Positions 22,201-34,200 of a stretch of 64,000 nt of DNA are shown in pieces. The translations under genes and the position numbers were made by a program. Within the stretch, counting starts at the first letter, position 1; each line of letters starts with the position of its first letter. The notes under the pieces are model-generated. The model ran no database searches, was not told the DNA's origin, and worked only from the letters and a program-made list of their open reading frames with translations. The DNA is from Meandrina meandrites (Eukaryota; Cnidaria; Anthozoa; Scleractinia; Meandrinidae). The DNA is taken from assembly GCA_963693305.1 (NCBI GenBank), contig OY855914.1:14492699-14556698 (forward strand), read 5' to 3'.

Positions 22201-25200
22201 GAATCACGCAACCTGTGATGTTTATTTGCCAAAAGCTGTTGAAACGTTAATGTATGGATATTCTTTTCTCTATTGTATATGAAATATATTTTCTTCGGGT
22301 TTTATGGAAGCGTTGGATTCGAAGCGAATATTGAATACACTGAAAAAGGTATTACGTCAGCCACGGAATGCGCTGATGTTGCAGCTTTCACTTTCTCTAC
22401 AGATTTTCTTTGGAAGATTGTTTCGCCAGAAGCGACGGTCATTGATTTATTTGCAATTTTGCGAGTATTTCTTGTGAGTTTAGGCAATTGAAGTGAATTA
22501 TTTGGCTGTGTCATTGGAGCGAGTTCAGATATTTTAAGGAAAATGAAATATTTGCTAAGGTAAACAATTGAGCGTGCCTATACTTGCAGGGGTTACGTCA
22601 TTAGTAGGGAAAAAAACATCAAGCTAAAGATAGCTGAAAATAACGTAAACCACTGATTTTGTGACTCGCGTGACTACTTTACTTGTCCTTTACTCATAGT
22701 ACAAAAAAAAATAATCTTAATCGTGACTTTTGAGGAAGAAAGTTGTTAATGAGCAAAAATGGAGTTAATTTTTAAAAGCGCGGTTATCGAAGCGTTGGAT
22801 TCAAAGGGGAAATTGAATACACTAAAAAAGGTATTACGTCAACCATGGAATGAGCTGATGTTGCAGCTTTCACTTTCGCTACGTGACAAATAAGATTGGG
22901 TTTACTTTCCAAGTTAATTTCGCCAGAAGCGATTGTCGTTAATTTATTTGCAAATTTGCGAGTTTAGGCAATTAAAGTGAATTCTTTGGCTGTTTCATCG
23001 AAGCGAGTTCAGAGATTTGAAGGGAAATGAAATATTTGCTAAAGTAAACAATTGAGCGTGCCCGAACGTGCAGGGGTTACGTCATTAGAAGGGAAAAACC
23101 CCAAGGTAAGCATTTGCAAGGATTACATCAGTGGTACGGAAATTACCACCGTACACCGCCGTTCTAAATATAGCCGTGAACATTGTAAAGCTTGAAATGT
23201 TAGAATCGCGTGACTACCTTCCTACGGGCTCTCACTCACGACAGAAACCAATTACATTTAATCGTGACTTTTACCTAACGAAAATAGCAGTTATTACTAG
23301 CGTCCAAGTAGTGGAATGCTCATAGTTTTCTTTTTGTTTAATTCATGCCCATTCATGTCTTCAGCGAAGTTCCAGATTAAGACCATTACGTCATCATAAA
23401 TTTCACAACGGCTATGAGGGATGGCGCAACATTGGATTGTGTGACTTGCGTGACTAGATTGCTAGTCCTTTACTCATAGTGCAAACAGATTAAATTTAGC
23501 CCTGACTTTTGAGGAAGAAAGCTGTGTATTAGCAAAAAATGTAAGCGCGGTTAAGTTGCTAGCAACTTCTTGTTATTAACCGCGCGGCCATGGGCCGAGC
23601 GCGGTTCTTGCTTTGCACGGGATTTATTATTATTATTTTTTTGTATTTTTTTTGTCGGTGACCAGACCCGAACCTCCACTCGGCCAAATCGTGATCGCGA
23701 CTTTACATCGCCCAACCTGTGATGTTTACTCGCCAAAAGCTGATAAAACATAAATGTACGGAAAATTGTTTTCTTTATTGTGTATAAAGTATATTTTCTT
23801 TTGGTTTTATCGAAGCGTTCGATTCAAAGCGAATGTTGAATACACTGAAAAAAGGTATTACGTCAGCCATGGAATGCGCTGATGTTGCAGGTTTCACTTT
23901 CGTTACGCGACAAATAACATTGTGTTTCATCTGCATGTTTATGTCGGCAGAAGCGACGGTCATTAATTTAATTTGTTTCCTCTTCTGCGAGTATTTCTTG
24001 TGGGTTTAGGCAATGGAAGTGAATTCTTTGGTTATTTCCTTGAAGTGAGTTCTTATATTTGAAAGGAAATGAAATATTTGCTTAAGTAAACAATTGAGCG
24101 TGTCCGAACGTGCAGGGGTTACGTCATTAGAAGGGAAAAACCCCAAGCTAAAGATAGCCGGGGACAACGTAAACTTCGGATTGTGTGACTAACGTGACTA
24201 CTTTGCTAGTCCTTTACTCATAATGCAAACAGATAAAATTTAACCGTGACTTTTGAGAAAGAAAGCTGTTGATTAGCCAAAAATATAAGCGCGGTTTTAA
24301 GTTGCTATAGCAACTTCTTGTTTTTTTTTTTGTCGGTGACCAGACCCGAACCTCCACTCGGCCAAATCGTGTTTGGGGCTTTGAAATCACGCAACCTATG
24401 ATGTTTATTCGCCAAAAGCTGTTGAAACATTAATTAGCGCGGTTTTAAGTTGCTATAGCAACTTCTTGTTGCCTATGAGTTACGTGCTCTGTTTCAAGCA
24501 ACTACGACGCTTGAAAGAACCGAGTCCTTTGTTCTCGAGAATAACTCCGACGAAACCAGTTCTTTCTCAGAGGCAAACATTTCATTACATTCAAAATTTC
24601 ATTCAGCCAATATTAACCCAAACGATTACAATGTAAAACTTGGTAACCCACTGCAGTGTCACCGTGAGAAATCACCACTGGCAAACCATGTTTGCAATCA
24701 AGGAAAACCATTCCTTTGCTTACGTAACGTACAGTTTCGTCCATGTGATAATTTTGGCGATCTAAACTTGTGTATATCTAACAGTCGTTTGATTGGAATA
24801 ACAGGTCCGGTAGGTTGTGGCAAAACTTCTCTCTTTCACACGATCATCGGCGAAATACCGTCAGCCTTTGGACAAATTACTCACCAAGGACGAATCGCAT
24901 ATGTTTGCCAGACACCCTGGGTGTTTTCTGGAACGGTCCGCGAGAATATTCTATTTGGAAAGGAGTATAAATATGAAGCTTTCCAACGAGTCCTTGATGT
25001 TTGTTCGTTGAAAGAAGATCTCGCTTCGCTGCCAAGTGGCGATATGACCCATGTCGGTGAACGCGGTGTAAGTTTGAGTGGCGGTCAGCGGGCACGGGTT
25101 AACTTGGCACGTGCAGTGTATTCTGATGCTGACATTTACCTGTTGGATGATCCTCTTAGCGCTGTTGACGTAAAAGTTTCAAATGAACTATTTGAAAGAT

Positions 25201-28200
25201 GCATTAGTGGCGCTTTGTCTGATCGGATTCGGATTTTTGTTACCCATCAGCCCCATTGTCTCCAGAAGACGGATTTGATTCTTTTGATGAACAAGGACGG
25301 AACTTTGTATCAAGGGACGTTCACGGAGCTATGTGAATCAGGACAATTTTCTGAAATCCCTTCATTAACATCTTCGAATAAAGTGCACAAGGAAAGCTTT
25401 GCAAGCCTTTTGGCAAAGTACGAAAAGGAGTGTGTTCCTGATACGCGCAGCTCTTCGGGTTTGGAAATCGAGGACGAAGAACGCTTGACAGGCTCCGTTT
25501 CCTACTTGACATACTGGAAGTACTTGACATACGGGGTCTCAAAGTTATTCATGGTTTTTCTGGGAATTTTATTTCTTCTACCTGAAGGTAAGTACATACA
25601 ACCAGGGTAAAGGATACCACTGCAAATTCACTTTTTTCTTGATAAACGTAGATTGGAAAGTGCAAACTGTTTGCAAGCAGCAATTGAGATTAACCAATCA
25701 AAGTTCATCTTAAGCCTTCAATGACAAGGAAGGCAATTACGTCAGTATCCAGTGTGAAAGTATCTTAAATGAAACATTGTTAATGCAGTTTCAAGACTGA
25801 TGTGCAAGTAACATGAGTAATGAGTATGTTACTTCACGCAGTGCATATGCTAAGCTGATCTCGAGTTTCACGATCGATCCCAGGAAATGATGTTTGGCAT
25901 TCATGAGTGAAAAAAATAAAAATAATACTGACACTTTTTTCTTTATATCTTTGTATGGTGACGTATTCAATTTTTTACTTATCGTTCTTAAATGATTTCA
26001 TCCATTTTAAAGACATCATGCTCAGGATTTTCTCGGGTTTCCACCTTTCTACAAAAAACAGCCAGTTTTGGAAATAATCGGAAAAGGCATCGTTTAGAAT
26101 GTTTTAAGTGCATGCATTACATGTGCTTGTCGAACGATGTAGGGTAACAGGGTATCACCTGGTGGTAAACTATTCAACTTAACATAATGTACTTGACTCT
26201 TTTATAATTATGCCCTATTTCCTATCAACAGGAGCAGTACTAGCCTCGAGCTTTTGGCTTGCACACTGGACAAAACTACCATTGATACACCAACAGGATC
26301 CTTATAACGTTTATGTCTACGTTGGTCTCGCGGGTGGTTGCTTGATCTCGGCTCTTTGTCGCTCCTTTTTGTTCTTCCACGGACTCATCAACTGCTCGTC
26401 CAACCTGCATTTGACAATGTTGACCTCGCTCTTGAAAACCTCAGTTCGTTTCTTTGATGTGAGTCGCGCGGGTCGCATCCTGAATCGATTTGCTAAAGAC
26501 ATTGGGTGCATGGATGAAGTCTTGCCGTATACGCTATTAGAAGCTGTTCAATACGTTATGTTTACGACAAGCATTTTGGTTTTGGTATCAGTTGCAAACG
26601 TTTGGGTGATTGGAGCAAGTGTTCCTTTCACAGTCCTGTCGCTGTATCTTAGCAAGCGGCACATTAGGGCTGCACGTGAGGTCAAGAGAATAGAAGCAAT
26701 TACGAGCAGTCCGGTCTGCACACACGTCGCTGATACAATTCAAGGAATTACTACTATACGCATTTATAAGAGGCAAAAAGAATTCATGGAACGTTTCTAC
26801 AGGTTTGCTATGCCATTATATTTTTTGATTAATAGTTTTGTTGTGATTGTAAATGTAACGTTAATGTGAAGTCCGTTCCAAGGCAACGGATCTCAGGAGT
26901 CAGTAACATGAAGTTACTGGGGGTGTTCATGGTATTCCCCCTGGATGGGATACCAGAGTCCATCCAGGGTTGCGCCATAGTGTTTTGACCGGTTGTCCTA
27001 ACAATTCGCAATTTTACCCCTGTATACCTCTGAATAACAAGACGTTAAAGAAAAGTGTTTGTCCGTCCAAGGACACAACACGAGGGAAGTAATAGGCTAT
27101 TTCCGAGTTGCTCTTTGCCTCTGTTTCAAAACGAGTCTACGTGCGAAACCATTCATATGTGTATCACCTTCATGTCCATTCCCATGCAAATCAAAGTCAT
27201 TTTCATTTGAATGGTTTCGCACGAAAACTCGTTTTGAAACTGAGGCAATTTAAAGCAACTCGGAAATGGCCTATTAGGGTACCATCGATTGTCAGTTATC
27301 ACGTCCGGCAAGTCAATGATTTGACCATTGCGCATGCAACTTCAGTCTGAGGCTGCGTTCCTTTGGAATGATCCAGATCGGGATCAGTAACCCAATATCA
27401 CCCAGACTATGGCGCATCAAAGGAATCAATGGGCAAGGATTCAACGGTTCCTTTGATGCACCTTAATCGGAATGTTCTTGAATCACTGATGCTGATCCCG
27501 ATCATCCCAAACGAACGCACCCTAACTCGCGCGTGGCGTTTTTCTTATTTTTCAGTTATCAAGACCGGAACAACAAAGCTTGGTACTGTTATTGCACATC
27601 ACTCAAGTGGGTTGGTCTGCGTCTTGACATACTGAGCTCATTTCTTGTTGCTGTGGTTACTGTGGCAGCTATATTTCTCTCAGGTGATGCAGGTAAATAA
27701 CGTTTTATACTGACTTTAAGAGCAAGGTTACGAGAAAATAAACCCGTCTTTAATAGTTTACTACGCGCAAAATATCTACAGCTGAGGACTGAGCTATATA
27801 GATATATACTACTAAACGTAAATTTTAGAAATGCTGCCAAAGGGGAAGAACGATGTAGTAGTGTGCTTGCAGTAACTTCATGAACTGTACTACCTCTTAT
27901 GTTGGAAACAGGGGGGGCCGAAGACTCGCGGATTTTTCAAGGATTTTTCGTGTTACCATCATCGCCGGTAATTTGACGTCACATCCGGTCAAAAATGGCC
28001 AAAAATGTCGAGCACCTCGTCTCCACGAATCGTCGAAAATAATTTTCAAGTGGACGTGTTTGTTTGGTTTTTTGGGAGTGGACAGCCTCGTATAATTTTG
28101 GTCTATGCAGTCGAGGGAGGTTGTAGGGACATTGCCTCGACTATTTGTGGACAGATGTCGGAAAAAGAAATAGCTTTACTACAAAATTGATAGCAAATAA

Positions 28201-31200
28201 CGACGGTGTACTTTTGTATAATGGCGGAAAATTTCGCTTACTCCAAATAATTGACCTGCCAACTTTTGGATCTAGCAATCACGGATGTAGCAAAAGTGAT
28301 TATTTAAATAGCCTATTCTGTTTACAACACCACGGATCAAACACTGGTGGTTGTAGTTTGCAGTGGCTATGGCTGGAATATCGTATCACAAGCCTTGAAG
28401 TTAAAATTTCGAGCGAGTCATCTCTGCAAGACGTCGAAAAGAAGTTTGTAGCAGGCATGTTGTCTTCGTGTTTCTGAACTGACAGTTCTTGTGATTTTGT
28501 ACTGTGGAACAGCGACACGTTGCGGATAGATTGCTTTGACCATTGCCGGAAAGATTTTGATTTCAGATGCAGTTTAAGGGAAGTTTGAAGGAAAATGACT
28601 GAGACCAGAGGGGAGCGAAGTGCTGTGTCATGGCGGATAATTTCACACTCACAAAACACGTGTCGTTCCAACTTTTGGACCTAGCGATAGCTAATGCACG
28701 GAAAACGTTAAGTGAAATAGCCTATTCTGTTTACTAAGCTATGGATGAATTACTCGTGGTTTTAGTTTGTAGTGTCTACCTGGGCGATATACTTATCACA
28801 GGTCTTGAAGTTTGAGAGGTCGGCATCAGTGGAGGCGTTTTTGTTCTATAAACTAGTGCGCACGTGAACTGGAAAAGACATCACACAAGCTGTGTGTTAT
28901 AATAAAGGTCAGTATTCTTTTACTCGCTCTTTATTTGAACAATTTTGCTCCAGTGGGGGGTACAATACATCACATGTAAGCTTTAAATACAGAAATCGGT
29001 TATTGCGATCATCAGTTACCGTGAATATTTCCCCCAGTTTCACATAATGTCAAAAGCAATTGAACCGACGAATTGAATTCGAATCATGCCTTGCTTTTAG
29101 GTTCATGAAAAATCATAATTTTGATCGCTCGGCGAAAACGTTTGAAGGAAGCATCGGAGTCTAGTTAGAATTTTAATGGGTACTCCTGCAGTGAGGTCTG
29201 TTAAGCCGAAGTGGTTGTTTTGGTTCACCAGATGTTAAATAAACGGCACGCGATGCATGCAGAAGCGATGACGTTTCACAAGGGGTCTTTGATAATTTTC
29301 AGGACATTTGTCAAAAAATTAGGGTACATAAAAGTAACTGACAACTTCTGTGCTGAATGATTGTTCAACAAAAATTGCGTTATCTTGGCGTGACATACGA
29401 TATACGATATACGATGCAAGGTCAAACGCTGTCTAAAATTGTTTACACCTTTTGTTTTAAAGAATGGAGAGATTTCTGTTTACTAAATCTTATAGAACGC
29501 ATCAAATATAATTTGTTTCTTTCGTTTATGCTTTAAATTAGTCCTTTCTAACGGCCCAGGAGTATTTTGCTTTGAGTTCTATGCGACGATTTCTTGTTGA
29601 GTTGACTTGATTTCTTTTCCCTGTATTCGGTTCGAGTGTGTACAATATGCGAGTCATGCGAGCCATGCGAGGCAGACCTGCGAGGCACTTAAAAATACCA
29701 ATAAAAAGGCTACCTATACGATCTGTAGGCTAACCGAAGTGCTTTTTTGGCTAACCGGAGTGTTGCTAGGCTAACCAATGTGTTATTTAGGCTAACCGAA
29801 ATGGCTCGCTTGCCTCGCATGACTCGCAAGCCATGTGAACCGGGCAAGCAAGAAATCCCTTATCCCAATATAAAAGCTAACCGCAAGCTACCTAAGAGCT
29901 AACTGTAGGCTAACCGAAGTGCTATTTAGGCTAACCGGAGTGCTATTTAGGCGAACCAATGTGTTTTCAAGTGCCTCGCAGGTCTGCCTCGCATGGCTCG
30001 CTGGCTCGCACATTGTGCATTCCCTTCGGTTCTACAGATCGGTTGATCACAACAGGCAACAGACAACAACAGATCCTGTCCACTCGCACGGCGAGATTAA
30101 TCGATCACGTCTAAAAAAAGGTTTAAGATGGCTCACCTTTTCAACAGATGTTTCAAAACTGCTAATAATCGGTTGCTTCGTCTGCAGTCACGACAGACAT
30201 CACTTCTTAACTTTATGCCAAATTTATTCGATAACTGATAAAGTGCAACACTCACTGCAGACTCGAAATCTCAATTTAACAGCTACAAATGAAATAAGGT
30301 TTGCCGATCGGTGATGATACAAGCTGCAAAAAAATATCTTCCTTTGCCAAAAAACAAGATGGCGGATCTCAAAAAGAATACAAACAATGCACCTAGTTCC
30401 CATTGCTCTTCGGTTCAATTCAGGGAGTAATCGTAACACCGTAACACCAAAAATTCCCTAAATTCCATCGCTTTTCCACTTTACAGCATTAACCGATGAC
30501 GTCATAAAATGACGTCATCGCTTAAAAATGAGCCAGCTTTTAAAAGCGGTAGCATTAGTTAATTACTCAACAAATATGGGTGGTTGTTTGTGAAAGGTGG
30601 CTGAATACTTAGGGAACAAAGACCTGGGAATAGTGATAGCATATTGTTATTATCAAGATGAAATCAGATTTCTTTTGGCTGGTTAGCTAATTACACTTAC
30701 TGGAAACTGTTAAAAGCCTGGTTTTCACTGGTGGTGCAAGCATATTGTAATTGCTGGCTTGCAACTGACGTCACGGCAGCCATGCTGGGGGACAAGAACA
30801 AAGCTTTTTCCTCCACTGTGAACTAAACTTTTTTATCATGCAAATTCTGCGAAAAAGTTTTTTATTTTTTTGACCACCAACATGGCCGCCTTGTCATGTC
30901 GTTGGAAGCGACAATCGTGGTTGCAAGACACAACCAATACAGCCCTTTAGTCATTGCTGTTCTGATGAGTAACTTTTTGCCTATTTAAAATTGTAATAAT
31001 TCTGGCAAATGTTCTTATGTCACGGTGAAAACAGCTTTGACACTGGCACAAGCACATGGATCAAAATTTTAATAGTTTCCTTTTCTTGTGCCAGCATTTG
31101 CATTATGTTGCATGAAAATTGAAAAAGGCATAGGGACAAAGAAATTTATGATCTCTGACCATGTCTGAACAATTATTAAAAAACTGGTTCCAGATTTCTC

Positions 31201-34200
31201 CAATGTCTGAGCATTTGAGCCTTGTATATAACTACAGTAAAAATTATCTGCTTAGGTTTATGGTGACCTTCATAATTTTCACTTGCCCTTGTGATTGCAA
31301 TTTGCAAGTAAAAACCAGGCTTAATCTCAAAGTGGGGTCAAGACTTTCTGGGTCCCATGAAAACCCTCCCAAAATTCCATACTGCGTGAGCTTATCCCAG
31401 TTTCTGTAGCATTAAGCAGCTAGGAATATTTCTTCCCCCCCCTGAATGCAATGCTAGTCCATCGCAGGGTTACGCCCCCAGCATTATGTTGCCGGGACCC
31501 ATTTATACACCTGGGTGGAGAGAGTCACTGTGAGAGTAAAGTGTCTTGCCCAAGAACACAACACAGTGACCCCAGCCAGGGGTCACTGTGTTGTTACCAG
31601 ACCACTCGATCCGAAGTCCATTGCACTAACCATTATTTCCCTGCACCTCACAGTATTGTAGTAAGACCAATTATAACAACCACAATTTCTCTGTTTGCCT
31701 GTATTTTAGAAAATTTTATTAGAAATAAAATGATACATCTGAGCAAATTTCTGTGGGAAATTTAAGTTTTAATTTACATATCACCCAAATTGTCATTAAA
31801 TTTGTCTGGCATGTTCATGTGTAGGTTCAAAGGTATCGGAAATTTTATTATTATAGTGGGCTATAATAACTCCATGGTCTACACTCTTATAGACCATAAA
31901 AATGACCTCATAAAGGGTTCAAAACTTAAGTGGAACCACAAGCCATTAGGTGAGTGGCTTCACTGCAAAGTTTTGGATATTTTATGGCTTCATTTCTTTG
32001 GTCTACCATAAATGATCTAATAAACACCTTACAGTTTGTGGGTCCTAGGGGAGGCTTTAAATAGATATGAGGGGTTTATAAGAGAGAGGCATCTATTTCA
32101 CTTTAACTGTACCAACATCAACAAAACAAATGGGTTGGTAGTTTTCTAGCAGAGTAAGAAACAAAACAGAGTTGGTGAGTAGGAGACTAATCTACTCTGA
32201 GCTAATGCAAAGCCTAAAGATGTCATTCATAGTTTGATATTGAAGTTTTCATCATCATAAGGGTCAACAGCGCTGGCGTTGTTGGCCTCTTCGACGTCCG
32301 AGTCAAGCAAGAAACTAACTATGTTGTGTGATTTTCGTGACACTAGAACATTGTTTGATTTTACGAAGATTGTGAAAACTATATCTGCTATTTGGATATT
32401 CCGTGCACAGTGAAGCACATATTTCTTCTTTGTGGTTTGAACAATTTGCCTTCCCACTCCCCTGCAACTATTTCATGAACCATTATTGAAATTTTATTTT
32501 CCCTTCGCACGGTGTCCATTTGCTGTTATTCATTTACTTCCTATTTTACCCCGTTTTGATCAATTTCGCCCTCATGTTTCTCCTACTAACTCTTCTATTT
32601 ATTTTCAGATTATTTTTCAGATTTTGTTGTGTATGGATTCCATCAAAGACTCAATTAAAACAATCAGGGAGAAGGAAGAAAGAGAGCTAGTGGAGGCGGT
32701 ACCACGCTTTGAAAATAAAATGATGAAAAAGAAGCAGCTCATCAAAATTAAGAAGCTACAAGCGAAAATAAAAAGCCAAGGCTGTCGAGGGAACTTGATC
32801 ACGAAATTTAAGTGTTACAAAAAATGTTAAAATGTTCATTCAATATGTTTTTTGCCTGAAAAAGGGCAAAAATTAAATAATAAAGTACAAACATGTAGAG
32901 ATTTAAATTTGTCAAAGTTTCAATGGAGTTAACTTCAGATTTCCCTTGTAAAGTCTAGAATAGTAAATGATACTGGAAATTAAATTTATTGTTGAGTAAA
33001 AATGGGATATAAGTTATTTTGTACAGGAAGAAAAACAAAAGGTAGTGTGTTAAAAAAAGAGAATGCAAATGTTAAATAATTTTCAAAATTTTAATAACAC
33101 ATCAAAATAAGTACATACATGATCAAGATATTTATGCCTCATATTCTTTCTATTATTATTGTAAACCAAATTCTGTTTAAAATCCACTTAATTTATCAAA
33201 ATATTTATTCGGAAAATCCTCCAAAACAGATTCGTCAAGTTTTTTATTGTTTGAAAAACTTCAGTATAGCATATAAGCGATAGGAAGCCTCTTCCAAAAT
33301 GTGACACCGCTTTGAAGTTCGACCAACATCGTCTGACTCTCGATTTTTTTTTTTTTCCCTCTCTCAATCGTTTTGTAAGATTATAGGATTTCCTCAATTT
33401 TTTCATTACATAATTGTATCCACTCAAAGCTGCGCGCGCTCGCGTTGCAAAAGTTTAAATGAGCGATCGCGCGTACAGGCAACTGTCGCGAGCCTACAAA
33501 TAAAAACGACCAAACGAGGTTGTTCTGCGCCTGGCTCTTATCTTTCCGATGGTGTTGTTTTTGGTGTATATTAATTAGTTTTACAAAAGGGAGCCTTGCA
33601 AGACTGCCTATAACTTAGTTTTGAATGCCTGTTGAACCTTAGACACTTTTCGCTAGTGTAATTTGTCCAATTTCACCGTGTAAGCTTAAAACTCAAATAA
33701 CGAACTATTACTGTTTACGCTGAACACTGGACGTTTGCTTCTTGCAAATATTTTTAAGTCGTTTAGTCAGCATAGATTGATAATCTGTCGGCTCAGGCAC
33801 GTAGGGCCAGCTGTGGTACCGCAGTTTGAAACGTGTGGTTAGAGTAGTTCACCCTGAATTGGCTTTTTGATAAAGCGGTTACAAAGATAAATGTAACGTC
33901 TTCCCGCGCGTGCTTATACCCTATCATCGCGCGCGTTTGTTGTTAAACTATGAACTCTCTAACGGGTCTGTCACTGTGCCCCTGACGAGAATGACAGGCT
34001 TTCTGAGCCCAGACTTGCAGTTTTTTGCCTTATCAATCTGTGCAGAGAATTATTTTATTAGTGAGCTCACTAATCTATAATCTGTAATTGTACTAGACTT
34101 TGGTTAAATATTCAACGATGTATTTAGTTTTTAAAGTTATCTGTTAATTTTTATTTGTACATGTTTTCATCGACAAAATAATATTTATGAGCAGAAAACG

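Larger units (their letters stand above)
26803..27555 (+). other. ABC transporter intron, repeat-filled
   Basis: 753 bp, GTTTGC to ATTTTTCAG. Contains a SINE-like remnant and two foldback elements, listed separately. Confidence 0.8.

Noticed and set aside
22001..22207. Minus-strand peptide with RAEQEPRSAHGRAV repeated
   Set aside because: It is the translation of the tandem 5' palindromes of the transposable element. The same peptide appears at 23551-23751 only because the DNA repeats.
24768..25610. NBD1 Walker B with Asp in place of Glu, seen as a defect
   Set aside because: ABCC proteins normally carry this degenerate NBD1 site; NBD2 keeps the Glu.
31622..31632. Functional tRNA gene
   Set aside because: An A box exists, but the B box is broken and there is no acceptor stem; it is a SINE head.
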